DNA from: Bacteroidota bacterium
GTDB taxonomy: Bacteria; Bacteroidota; Rhodothermia; Balneolales; Balneolaceae
NCBI GenBank assembly: GCA_027621355.1
Contig: JAQCBZ010000004.1
Location: 26,076-90,075, forward strand
DNA length: 64,000 nt
Direction: 5' to 3'
Position numbers and translations under genes: made by a program. Below are positions 1 to 8,062 of this stretch, piece by piece (position 1 is the stretch's first letter; every line of letters begins with the position of its first letter). The notes below the pieces were generated by a model. It was not told the DNA's origin, searched no databases, and saw nothing but the letters and a program-made list of their open reading frames with translations.

Positions 1-77
1 GGGCCAAGATAGGCGTAGTGAAATAGAGTTGACCTTCAAGGGAACGTGTCATCCGTAAATCAGGCTATCATGCCATA

Positions 78-1877
78 TTATGCGTAGTCCTTTGGATCGG
101 GAGATTTTCCAAACGTCCAAATGACACCAAAGATGATTCCTGCACCCACAAGATATGCCACCCAACCTGGCACCCCCCATGCGACAACAGCAAGATATGA
201 AATCAAGGCAAGCGCCCCTCCTACCAAGGCATATGGCATCTGAGTGTTGACGTGTTCAATATGATTACACTGTGTGGCAAGGGAGCTCAAAATCGTTGTA
301 TCAGAAATTGGCGAGACATGATCGCCAAGGACAGCCCCGGCAAGGACAGCACTCACTGCGGCATAGATAAAGACAGAAATCTCATCTGTAGGGTACCCAT
401 ATTCCAATCCTAGATTCCACACAAGTGGCAGCACCAATGGCATGAGGATGCCCATAGTCCCCCAACTAGAGCCCGTTGCAAAAGCGGTGGCAGCCGATAA
501 CACAAAGACCCCAAGGGGTAAATACATTGGGTCTATGGCTGTACCAAAGGCTGTGACCAAGAAGTCTGCTGTCCCAAGATCTTGGGTAATGGCACTGAGC
601 GACCACGCTAATACAAGGACAAGCAACCCATCGTACATGGTGTGCATCCCTGAAAACATGGCTTCTAGCGTGTCATCAAACGACAACAAACGCTGTCCCA
701 CCGTCAAGATGATCGCAACCACCATCGATAGCATCGAACCCCATACAAGAGCGGCATAGGAGTCAGCTGAGCCAATGATATCTTGAATCGTGGATCCTTC
801 CCCCGTGACAATCAAGCCTCCAACAACCCCCGCAACTAATGTAATAATGGGGATGAAGGCATTTAGCCAATGCGAAACCGTCTCTTTTTTGACTTCTTCG
901 GGGTCTTCCTCCTTGTATAATCCGTAGGTATCTAGTTCGGGATTCTTTGCGGCCTTATACAGCTTAATACGCTCTGCAAGCATCGGTCCAAAGTCTTTTC
1001 CTGATATAGCAATCAGAATGACAAAAAAGATGGTAAAGAAGGCGTAAAAGTTAAAAGGTAGTGCCTTGATGAATACAGTGTAAGCAGGCTCAGAAAACCC
1101 CTCAATACCGGCAGATGCACTGGCAATGTAGCCTACCATCGCACCAATCCAGGTCGAGATCAACGCGACGGTTGCCACAGGCGCCGCCGTAGAGTCTACC
1201 AAATAGGCAAGTTTGGCACGACTGATTTTAAGCTTATCGGTCAAAGGACGCATGGTGTTACCCACAACCATGGTATTGGCATAATCATCAAAGAAAATGA
1301 CAAAGCCCAGCATCGAAGTTAGCAACTGCCCTTGTGGTTTGGTCTTGACAAGCTTACCCAGCTGCCGAATGACCCCTCTCGTGCCCCCATTCTTGGAGAT
1401 AATCCCAATCATACCGCCAATAAGTAGGGTGAATATGAGGATGCTTATGTGGCCTTCATCGGCCGTTTGGGGAACAATGTAGCCAGTCAGAGACTCGAAA
1501 AAGCTTCCAAAGACCCCCTGAAAGGAACGCTCACCCACAAGCCATGCACCCATCCAAATACCCATGAACAAGGCCAGCAACACCTGTCGGAAAATCAGTG
1601 CAAAACCAATCGCAAGTAACGGGGGGACGATACTCACCCATGACCCTACGATAGAGTTGCTACTGGAAGAAGTCACCTCTGTCATTACTAGGTCTGTATT
1701 TGCTTGATCTGCCGTGCTTTGATCTGTCGTAAGGTCAAGAGTATCCTGAACGACCTCTTGCACGGCCTCACTACCCTCAGGCACCATGCCCGTTGTACCA
1801 AGCAAAACAACACCAACAATGAGGATTCCCACAATGCGTAGTGCGTTCGGAAGGGTTAACAATTTCTTCATAAGCAT
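78..1877 (-). CDS. nhaC: NhaC-family Na+/H+ antiporter
   Basis: Polytopic inner-membrane protein of about 600 residues that probably exchanges Na+ for H+ and so serves pH and sodium homeostasis. The family assignment rests on long hydrophobic segments throughout and the conserved stretches GSSWGTMG and DHVSPISDTTILSSLAT near the C-terminus, typical of NhaC/MleN carriers. An unusual Thr/Ser/Asp-rich, acidic insertion of about 45 residues lies between the first hydrophobic helix and the transporter core. The frame continues upstream to a TTG at 1928, but the ATG at 1877 (or 1871) places MLMKKLL directly before the first helix and is preferred. It is divergent from pcm. The precise substrate (Na+/H+ versus a malate/lactate exchange type) cannot be read from sequence. 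Confidence 0.88.
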   Translation of the reverse strand: MLMKKLLTLPNALRIVGILIVGVVLLGTTGMVPEGSEAVQEVVQDTLDLTTDQSTADQANTDLVMTEVTSSSSNSIVGSWVSIVPPLLAIGFALIFRQVLLALFMGIWMGAWLVGERSFQGVFGSFFESLTGYIVPQTADEGHISILIFTLLIGGMIGIISKNGGTRGVIRQLGKLVKTKPQGQLLTSMLGFVIFFDDYANTMVVGNTMRPLTDKLKISRAKLAYLVDSTAAPVATVALISTWIGAMVGYIASASAGIEGFSEPAYTVFIKALPFNFYAFFTIFFVILIAISGKDFGPMLAERIKLYKAAKNPELDTYGLYKEEDPEEVKKETVSHWLNAFIPIITLVAGVVGGLIVTGEGSTIQDIIGSADSYAALVWGSMLSMVVAIILTVGQRLLSFDDTLEAMFSGMHTMYDGLLVLVLAWSLSAITQDLGTADFLVTAFGTAIDPMYLPLGVFVLSAATAFATGSSWGTMGILMPLVLPLVWNLGLEYGYPTDEISVFIYAAVSAVLAGAVLGDHVSPISDTTILSSLATQCNHIEHVNTQMPYALVGGALALISYLAVVAWGVPGWVAYLVGAGIIFGVIWTFGKSPDPKDYA

Positions 1878-2037
1878 GTAAAATAACAGATTTAAGCTAA
1901 AACCAACGGTATATGAGGCCCTTGACAAGGTTTCGCTTTTAGAAGAGGCCCTCTAGGCGTACTTTTGAAGATGTCAACAAACGACTTCAACAGTCAGTCT
2001 CATTCAGATTCCTCACTAAGACTCTTCTTCCAGATTC

Positions 2038-2682
2038 ATGGATCAACCTAAGTTCATTAAGCCACGTCAAGCCCTTGTGGAGCAACTTCGGCAGAAAGGG
2101 ATCCAAGATGAACGAGTCTTAGCGGCGATTGGTGTTGTTCCTCGACATGCCTTTATCCAAACAGGACTCCAACACAGAGCCTACGAAGACACGGCATTAC
2201 CGATTGCAAAGGATCAAACCATCTCACAACCGTATACCGTAGCGAGGCAATCTGAGTTGCTTGGTGTCAAGGCTGGCGACAAAGTTCTGGAAATCGGTAC
2301 CGGATCAGGGTATCAAGCCGCTGTCCTTGTAGATATGGGCGTCACACTACACACGATTGAGCGCCATGAGGAGTTACATCAACAGGCACGTGAACTCTTG
2401 CATCAATTGGGTTATCGTGCCAAACAAAAATGTGGGGATGGAACCCTGGGTTGGTCAGCGTTTGCACCGTATGATGCCATCATCGTGACAGCGGGCGCAC
2501 CCATTGTGCCGGAATCTTTAAAGGAGCAACTCACCACGGGGGGTCGACTGGTGATTCCTGTAGGTGATCAAGGGCAGCAACTCTTGCTTCGTCTTACGAA
2601 ACAAGAAGATGGGTCTTTCCACGAAGAGTCCTTTAGTGACGTCGCCTTTGTCCCACTCATTGGAGATCAAGGCTGGGGGTAA
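2038..2682 (+). CDS. pcm: Protein-L-isoaspartate O-methyltransferase
   Basis: Cytosolic repair enzyme that transfers a methyl group from S-adenosylmethionine to isoaspartyl residues of aged proteins so that they can return to normal aspartate. The 214-residue length fits bacterial Pcm. Visible motifs are TISQPYTVA (residues 61-69), the SAM-binding VLEIGTGSGYQ (83-93), the acidic post-motif ERHEEL and the C-terminal IPVGDQGQQLL. It is transcribed alone, divergent from nhaC and convergent with ettA, from which it is separated by a hairpin terminator. Confidence 0.95.
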   Translation: MDQPKFIKPRQALVEQLRQKGIQDERVLAAIGVVPRHAFIQTGLQHRAYEDTALPIAKDQTISQPYTVARQSELLGVKAGDKVLEIGTGSGYQAAVLVDMGVTLHTIERHEELHQQARELLHQLGYRAKQKCGDGTLGWSAFAPYDAIIVTAGAPIVPESLKEQLTTGGRLVIPVGDQGQQLLLRLTKQEDGSFHEESFSDVAFVPLIGDQGWG

Positions 2683-2690
2683 ATGAGAGA

Positions 2691-2717
2691 TAAAAGGCTC
2701 AAACCAATATTTGAGCC
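2691..2717 (-). terminator. Intrinsic terminator of ettA
   Basis: A perfect 8-bp inverted repeat (GGCTCAAA at 2696-2703, TTTGAGCC at 2710-2717) has a 6-nt loop and, read on the minus strand, is followed by TTTTA. It lies 17 nt beyond the ettA stop codon. On the plus strand no T-run follows, so it should end ettA transcription rather than pcm. Confidence 0.75.
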
Positions 2718-2733
2718 AAACCTTGAGCCTCCC

Positions 2734-4404
2734 CTATCTCGTCAACTTTTTGTACTGAATTCGAGTAGGTTGATCGTCCGTGATGCCTAATCGCATACGA
2801 CGGTTCTCTTCGTATTCCTGGTAATTCCCCTCAAACCATACCACTTGGCTATCCCCTTCGTAGGCCAAGATATGAGTTGCCACACGATCCAAGAACCACC
2901 TGTCGTGCGAGATCACCACAGCGCAGCCCGCAAATTCTAGCAACGCCTCCTCAAGGGCACGCAGCGTATTGACGTCCAAATCATTCGTAGGCTCATCAAG
3001 AAGCAGTACATTGGCGCCCTCCTTGAGCATCTTAGCAAGGTGAACACGGTTGCGCTCTCCACCGGATAGCTCTGTCACTTTTTTCTGCTGATCCTGTCCT
3101 GAGAAATTAAACCTCGCCACATACGCTCGTGAATTCACCTCACGCTCTCCCAGTTTAATGAGATCCATTTCGTCGCTCACCTCTTGCCAGATGGTTTTGG
3201 ATGGATCGAGAGGTCTGTTTTGATCGATGTAGCCAAGCTTCACAGTATCGCCGAGACGAAGAGATCCATTATCTGGTGTTTCTTCACCAATAATCATCTT
3301 GAAGAGCGTCGACTTACCCGCACCGTTTGCCCCAATTACTCCCACGATACCACCAGGCGGCAACGCAAAGTCGAGGTTGTCAATGAGTAAGCGGTCCTCA
3401 AATCCCTTGGTCAATCCCTTAGCCTCAATCACTACATCGCCAAGACGAGGACCTGAGGGGATAAAGATTTCCATATCCTCTCTAGATTTTTGGTGCTCCT
3501 CCGAAAGCATTTTTTCGTAGTTCGCCAAGCGTGCTTTCGACTTTGCACGGCGGCCTTTCGGGTTCTGTTGCACCCACTCAAGCTCTTCCTTCAACGCTCT
3601 TTGACGCTTCGATTCTTGCTTCTCCTCTTGAGCCAGACGACGTTGTTTCTGGTCAAGCCACGACGAGTAATTGCCTTCAAACGGGATGCCTTCACCACGG
3701 TCTAGTTCCAGTATCCATCCAGCTACATTATCCAGGAAATACCTGTCGTGCGTCACCGCAATCACGGTACCTTCGTAGCGATCCAGATGTTGCTCAAGCC
3801 ATGCGACCGATTCGGCATCCAGATGATTGGTGGGCTCATCCAACAACAACACATCGGGTTTTTTGAGAAGCAAGCGGCACAAAGCAACACGTCTTCGCTC
3901 ACCACCCGAGAGATTCTTCACGGGGGCGTCTCCAGGTGGACAACGAAGGGCGTCCATAGCAAGCTGAAGTTGGCTATCCAAATCCCATGCCCCAGCAGCA
4001 TCTATTTTTTCCTGCAACTTGGCTTGTTTTGCGATCAAAGCATCAAAATCTGCCTCAGGGTCTGCAAACTTCTCGTTGATGGCTTCAAATTCAGCCAGCA
4101 AATCAACTGTTTCCTGGACGCCTTCCTGGACAATTTCTTTCACGGTCTTCTCTGGGTCAAGAGCTGGTTCTTGCTCCAAGTACCCAAATGTGATCCCTTT
4201 TTCAGAACTAATCTTTCCTTCATACTCTTGGTCAAGGCCTGCAATAATGCGAAGTAAGGTCGATTTTCCAGCGCCGTTAAGACCTAATACACCAATTTTA
4301 GCCCCATAAAAGAAGGATAAATAGATGTCCTTTAACACTTGTTTGCGGGGTTTGTGAAACTTGCTCACCCCTACCATGGAGAAAATGATTTTTTGATCGC
4401 TCAT
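2734..4404 (-). CDS. ettA: Energy-dependent translational throttle protein EttA (ABC-F ATPase)
   Basis: Soluble tandem ABC ATPase that binds the ribosomal E site and gates early elongation according to ATP/ADP ratio. At 556 residues it matches E. coli EttA (555). Two complete cassettes are visible: Walker A GLNGAGKS (41-48), signature LSGGERRRVALCR and Walker B VLLLDEPTNHLD, then GANGAGKS, LSGGERNRVHLAK and VLLLDEPTNDLD. The basic, Lys/Arg-rich linker between the cassettes (SKRQRALKEELEWVQ..KGRRAKSKAR) is typical of ABC-F proteins. The frame is open to 4476, but MSDQKIIFSM at 4404 is the start found in the family. No membrane domain is present, which excludes a transporter. Confidence 0.93.
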   Translation of the reverse strand: MSDQKIIFSMVGVSKFHKPRKQVLKDIYLSFFYGAKIGVLGLNGAGKSTLLRIIAGLDQEYEGKISSEKGITFGYLEQEPALDPEKTVKEIVQEGVQETVDLLAEFEAINEKFADPEADFDALIAKQAKLQEKIDAAGAWDLDSQLQLAMDALRCPPGDAPVKNLSGGERRRVALCRLLLKKPDVLLLDEPTNHLDAESVAWLEQHLDRYEGTVIAVTHDRYFLDNVAGWILELDRGEGIPFEGNYSSWLDQKQRRLAQEEKQESKRQRALKEELEWVQQNPKGRRAKSKARLANYEKMLSEEHQKSREDMEIFIPSGPRLGDVVIEAKGLTKGFEDRLLIDNLDFALPPGGIVGVIGANGAGKSTLFKMIIGEETPDNGSLRLGDTVKLGYIDQNRPLDPSKTIWQEVSDEMDLIKLGEREVNSRAYVARFNFSGQDQQKKVTELSGGERNRVHLAKMLKEGANVLLLDEPTNDLDVNTLRALEEALLEFAGCAVVISHDRWFLDRVATHILAYEGDSQVVWFEGNYQEYEENRRMRLGITDDQPTRIQYKKLTR

Positions 4405-4535
4405 GTGTTCTTTTAGCCTTGAATTGACGAATATTAGAGCCTCAAATGTAGCAGGATTTTTACCCTTTTGACACAAGCAAACACACGATGGGCGATATTC
4501 ACATCAAATCATGATATATTTATCGATTCATTCAT

Positions 4536-4609
4536 GGGCCCATAGCTCAGTTGGTTAGAGCAGTCGACTCATAATCGATTGGTCGGGGGTTCAAGTCCCT
4601 CTGGGCCCA
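4536..4609 (+). tRNA. ileX: tRNA-Ile2 (anticodon CAT, lysidine type)
   Basis: A full cloverleaf can be folded: acceptor GGGCCCA/TGGGCCC, D arm GCTC..GAGC, anticodon arm GTCGA-CTCATAA-TCGAT with anticodon CAT, and T arm GGGGG/CCCTC around TTCAAGT. CCA is not encoded. CAT could be initiator Met, elongator Met or Ile2. The anticodon arm, variable region TTGGTCG and T arm resemble E. coli tRNA-Ile2 more than elongator tRNA-Met, and the A at the start of the acceptor 3' side excludes a typical initiator. The wobble C would be converted to lysidine by TilS. A degenerate copy of the 3' end occurs at 10315-10339. Confidence 0.8.
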
Positions 4610-4614
4610 CTTTT
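4591..4614. repeat. Putative attL (tRNA 3' end copy of direct repeat)
   Basis: Segment TCAAGTC followed by the 17-mer ending in GGGCCCACTTTT. It covers the T arm, the acceptor 3' side and the first T residues after the tRNA. Its partner is at 10315-10339. Confidence 0.5.
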
Positions 4615-4789
4615 ATCACAAACATTATTGCTGCTTACTTTATAATACTAAAGCGGTCAGCTAACACGCTACGTGATTTGAAACACACTATCATCGTGGG
4701 TTAAGAGTGTGTAAAATTTGCTTATTTATGGTTGAATTTCTGTTGAACTATTGTAGTTTCAACAGAACTATTAATCGCAACAAACAATT

Positions 4790-5506
4790 ATGAAAATGAA
4801 AAAAACAATCATTGCGCTTCTCCTCGCGTTATGTGTGACATCGGCAAGCTATGCTCAAAGCCAAATGTTTATCAGTTATGATTTTCGGGCAAATCCAGGA
4901 TCTGAAGATGCCATCGCAAAATTATTAACAGACTACCATGACCAGGTGGGATCTTACAAATCAGGTGGAATGAATGTCCTTAGAATGGATATGAAAGGTG
5001 AAATGGAAACCACTCATAGAGTCGTTATTCTTGGTGAAATAGATAATTTTGGGCCTGAGAATCCGACCCCAGAGGCCAGGTTGCAGTCTGAATTACTCGG
5101 AAAAAAGTTGGAAGACCACATTGAAAAAGAAACATCTTCTGTTGCAGGTTATATTTTATACGGCAGAGGCGATGGTGTCGAGGGTGATTCATACGGCGCT
5201 GGATGGTTAATGAATGTGACTGATCCAGCCACATTTGCGCCATCTTTTTTGAAGTTTGCCAACTCTGATGAGATTAATGCAATCTTAGGTGATCGAACAT
5301 TAATGTTCGGAAGCTTTGCAGCTGGTGGAACATCCATTCCCGCAACACATTGGGTATATGCTTACTTTGCGAATATTGTAGACTACATGGCAACAATGGA
5401 GCAAATTTATGCCTCAGATGCATTTCAGCTGCATCAAGAAGAGGTTGCTGGCATTTACACACTGACACGCGAGTTCACCGAAGAACAAATTCTTAGCTTT
5501 GAGTAA
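4790..5506 (+). CDS. Secreted protein of unknown function
   Basis: This 238-residue protein has a clear signal peptide: KMKK, a hydrophobic core and cleavage near SYA-QS around residue 23. The mature part has no family I can name. Two stretches with a similar beta-alpha-beta feel (beginning QMFISYDFRANPGSE and near MNVTDPATFAPSFLKF) loosely recall a dimeric alpha/beta-barrel monooxygenase-like fold, but this is an impression only. There is no cysteine pair, membrane helix or sorting domain. It is the first gene after tRNA-Ile2, inside the putative island, and is followed by a long inverted repeat that probably ends its transcript. Confidence 0.7.
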   Translation: MKMKKTIIALLLALCVTSASYAQSQMFISYDFRANPGSEDAIAKLLTDYHDQVGSYKSGGMNVLRMDMKGEMETTHRVVILGEIDNFGPENPTPEARLQSELLGKKLEDHIEKETSSVAGYILYGRGDGVEGDSYGAGWLMNVTDPATFAPSFLKFANSDEINAILGDRTLMFGSFAAGGTSIPATHWVYAYFANIVDYMATMEQIYASDAFQLHQEEVAGIYTLTREFTEEQILSFE

Positions 5507-5771
5507 AGGCATATATTCATTCGAGCCAAATTCCTGGCTTTCAATAACATTGAAAACATTGGGTTATGCAACTAATTAATTGCCTGCATAATCCAATGCT
5601 TCGATGTGCTAAAGCTCAAATTGAACAAAGTTGTGCAGAGTTTTTTATTATTTAGTGAGCTGCCGGCAAATCAGTGGGTGTCTATCAGTTTGGCTTTACA
5701 TCTGATATAAGAGATTATGCACTACTTTTTTTGGTGTATATGCAGATGCTAGATTATGATGGATACTTCAA
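5507..5771. other. AT-rich non-coding stretch
   Basis: 265 bases without a credible gene. It holds a short hairpin (AGCCA..TGGCT at 5524-5539) and a longer inverted repeat at 5557-5598. I see nothing else that can be named. Confidence 0.5.
5557..5598. terminator. Long inverted repeat, possible bidirectional terminator
   Basis: Fourteen-base arms (CATTGGGTTATGCA at 5557-5570, TGCATAATCCAATG at 5585-5598) match except for one position and flank a 14-base AT-rich loop. It lies 50 nt after the stop of the 4790-5506 gene. The absence of a T-run makes a classical rho-independent terminator uncertain. Confidence 0.4.
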
Positions 5772-5954
5772 TTAAATACTTTCTCTCAAAATCAGAGTAT
5801 TACTAATCATATTCCTTGGATTTTCTTTTGTATCGAGTTCTAGTATAAATGTTACTTCCTCAGAATCTTCGTTCTCAATAACTATCAATTCGTCATTTGA
5901 TGGCATACAACCAATCATCGTAATTGTAAGTATTGTAAGCAGTACGTTTTTCAT
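5772..5954 (-). CDS. Very small putative lipoprotein
   Basis: A 60-residue reading frame starts MKNVLLTILTITMIGC. It has a charged N-terminus, a hydrophobic stretch and a cysteine in a lipobox-like context (MIGC, Cys16), as for lipoproteins processed by signal peptidase II. The remaining 44 residues are acidic and have no recognisable domain. The composition is AT-rich like the surrounding stretch. The convincing lipobox argues for a real gene, but the size leaves doubt. Confidence 0.45.
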   Translation of the reverse strand: MKNVLLTILTITMIGCMPSNDELIVIENEDSEEVTFILELDTKENPRNMISNTLILRESI

Positions 5955-6119
5955 AACAATGGATCAATATGGAATTTGTGTAAATATAGACTGATAGCTT
6001 ATTTAGCCTAATTAAATTATAATCAACTGATTCTTAATTAGGAATTTAAATAGAGCGTTTTAAATTTCATTAGGTGATTTTATTTCTAAATTTTTTAATA
6101 CCAAATAAGAATACTTGAC

Positions 6120-6524
6120 ATGAAAAAATTAACTATATCCTTCTTTTTGGGATTTGTATGCCTGGCAGTTCTTGGTTCCGTGTTTGCCAATTTTGTTTAC
6201 TTACCAAAGTTTGCCGAATGGCACCAACTGCACCCAGAAGTAGTTCGAGCTACCCTTGACCCTTTATCAGGAGCTCTTCAAGCCATTATTCAACTTGTTG
6301 GATTAGTGCTTTTGGTCAATATGATTAAAATGACAAAGTGGATTAATGGATTTTTATTTGGTGCGATATACTCAGCAGGGATTTGGCTAATAGTGGATCT
6401 AAATTTGTTATCGCTAACTACTTTGATTGATTATAATTATGTGGCACTGGATGCCTTGATTTCTGCGTTTCTAGGTGGAGTTGCGGGAGCAACAGTTACA
6501 TGGTCCCAAAATAGATTTGCTTAG
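6120..6524 (+). CDS. Small integral membrane protein of unknown function
   Basis: 134 residues with four hydrophobic segments (about 5-27, 50-70, 77-97 and 108-128), so probably a four-helix inner-membrane protein. The first segment could instead be a signal anchor. I do not recognise a family. It lies in the most AT-rich part of the window, 76 bases upstream of the MBL-fold gene in the same orientation, so the two may be co-transcribed. Confidence 0.6.
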   Translation: MKKLTISFFLGFVCLAVLGSVFANFVYLPKFAEWHQLHPEVVRATLDPLSGALQAIIQLVGLVLLVNMIKMTKWINGFLFGAIYSAGIWLIVDLNLLSLTTLIDYNYVALDALISAFLGGVAGATVTWSQNRFA

Positions 6525-6600
6525 CATCAAGTAAAAAAGGACAAATTCATACAAATCGGTTGTATAAAGTATGCTGATTTAGCAACTAGCTAATAATCTC

Positions 6601-7554
6601 ATGAAACACATTGTAATACTCATTCTGTTGACTTTCTTGAATTACTCAACAGCTCAGAAGCCTTTACCGAAAATTATGACTAAAGTCTCTTCCTTAGAAA
6701 TCACCACTTTGTCTACTATGCTTGCCAACCAAGGGATAGGTGAGTGGGGGTACTCTGCATTAATCGAGGTAGACGGTACAAAAATTTTATTTGATACTGG
6801 AAACAGACCAGAAACAGTTTTGCAAAATGCAGAGGATTTAGGAATCGATTTGTCAGACGTTGAACACGTATTTCTCAGCCATCATCACGGCGATCATACG
6901 GGGGGACTCATTACTCTAAGAGAGCATTTAAAAAAAGTGAATCCAAAGGCCTTATCAAAGGTTCACGTAGGAAATGGCATGTTCAGCCAAAGAGTTGGGT
7001 ACAAAAATCAGATGTTGTCAATGAGAAAGGAATTAGAAGCTGACGGTGTAGAGTTTATAGAATACACGGATCAGCAAGAAATATTCCCTGGTGTATGGAT
7101 AACGGGGCCAGTGGAGCGCATTCATGATGAGCGAAATTGGAGCGGATCGGGTAAAATTATAACTGAAAGTGGAGTTGTCGAAGATAATATACCCGAAGAT
7201 CAATCATTGGTAATTGCCACGGCCGATGGATTCGTATTAATCTCAGGATGTGGACATGCTGGCATCGTTAACACTATAGAGCAAATTAGATCCGATATTT
7301 ATGAGGACAAAGTTCTTGCAGCCATCGGAGGGTTTCATCTTTTTCAAGCATCTGAAGAGCACTTGGAATGGACAGCAAATAAATTGATGGAATTTGGGGT
7401 TGCAAATCTTAACGGTGCACACTGTACAGGTATAGATGCTTTATATGCCCTTCGAGAATTAATGGAGTTAGATCGGAGTCAAGCTGTTGTAGGTTCTGTT
7501 GGCGACCATTTTGATCTACAAAATGGGATAAGTGCTGGTCTAATTGCTAAATGA
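6601..7554 (+). CDS. Exported metallo-beta-lactamase-fold hydrolase (COG1237-like)
   Basis: A 317-residue protein with a signal peptide (MKHIVILILLTFLNYSTAQ) followed by an MBL fold. The metal-binding motif HHHGDH sits at 94-99 (FLSHHHGDHTGG). The preceding GEWGYSALIEVDG..ILFDTG and the later SGCGHAGIVNT and GGFHLF resemble the COG1237 group, annotated as dihydropterin-aminobenzene phosphate synthase-like in methanogens; that reaction is not implied here. The export signal is notable because many relatives are cytoplasmic, so the bacterial protein may act on a periplasmic or extracellular ester or lactone. Composition is AT-rich, unlike the flanking core genes, consistent with acquisition. 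Confidence 0.82.
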   Translation: MKHIVILILLTFLNYSTAQKPLPKIMTKVSSLEITTLSTMLANQGIGEWGYSALIEVDGTKILFDTGNRPETVLQNAEDLGIDLSDVEHVFLSHHHGDHTGGLITLREHLKKVNPKALSKVHVGNGMFSQRVGYKNQMLSMRKELEADGVEFIEYTDQQEIFPGVWITGPVERIHDERNWSGSGKIITESGVVEDNIPEDQSLVIATADGFVLISGCGHAGIVNTIEQIRSDIYEDKVLAAIGGFHLFQASEEHLEWTANKLMEFGVANLNGAHCTGIDALYALRELMELDRSQAVVGSVGDHFDLQNGISAGLIAK

Positions 7555-7607
7555 ATTAAACTTGCCGGGTATATAAAACAGGCAACTTCAGCAAGCATCA
7601 CGAAATC

Positions 7608-8054
7608 TTATTTCATCAATATCATTTGTCTGCTCTGTCTGTATCCATTGCTCTCTAATGTGTAGACATATATCCCACTTGATAGGGTACTTCCTTCAAA
7701 TTGAACGGTATGGGCTCCTGCTCTTTTAACACCATTCACTAGAGTGGTGATGAATCGCCCTGTAATGTCATAGATATTGATTGTCACCATCCCTGATTTT
7801 AGAAGTGAGTAACTGATTATTGTTGTAGGATTGAATGGATTGGGAGAGTTCTGATTTAGACTGTAAGTCGTTGGTGGTGTTTCGCTTGACTTAGTACTAA
7901 CTAAAATACTACTGTTAATTTGTAGTTTACCTATTGTTTGATTGATGGCAGAGAATGTTTCTGCTTTCGATTCGAATGTGGGATTGCTCTGCCCAACTAC
8001 AGAGATCGTGGTTAGTAATAAAAGAATGGTAAAAGAGAGTACCCGAAGAAACAT
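7608..8054 (-). CDS. Secreted mini-protein made mostly of a FlgD-like / T9SS type A sorting domain
   Basis: Only 148 residues: a signal peptide (ending SVVGQS, about residue 22), a short Ser/Thr-rich linker, then a complete C-terminal sorting domain with the signature NQNSPNPFNPTT (about 68-79), IYDITGRFI and the terminal SGIYVYTLESNG..QMILMK. In normal cargo this domain follows a large catalytic or adhesive part; here no passenger is left. The gene starts 8 nt after the stop of the upstream metallopeptidase-like gene, which has its own sorting domain, so the pair is almost certainly one transcript. It may be a decayed cargo gene whose passenger was deleted in frame, or a genuine small surface protein. 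Confidence 0.7.
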   Translation of the reverse strand: MFLRVLSFTILLLLTTISVVGQSNPTFESKAETFSAINQTIGKLQINSSILVSTKSSETPPTTYSLNQNSPNPFNPTTIISYSLLKSGMVTINIYDITGRFITTLVNGVKRAGAHTVQFEGSTLSSGIYVYTLESNGYRQSRQMILMK

Positions 8055-8062
8055 AAAGTATC

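Noticed and set aside
3531..3866. Open frames antisense to ettA (also at 23040-23723 antisense to the exoprotein gene and 43071-43451 antisense to the TPR gene)
   Set aside because: They lie entirely inside well-recognised genes, have low-complexity or shadow composition and match no family.
4536..4609. Initiator or elongator tRNA-Met
   Set aside because: The anticodon is CAT, but the anticodon arm, variable region and T arm resemble tRNA-Ile2; the call stays at moderate certainty because modification cannot be seen.
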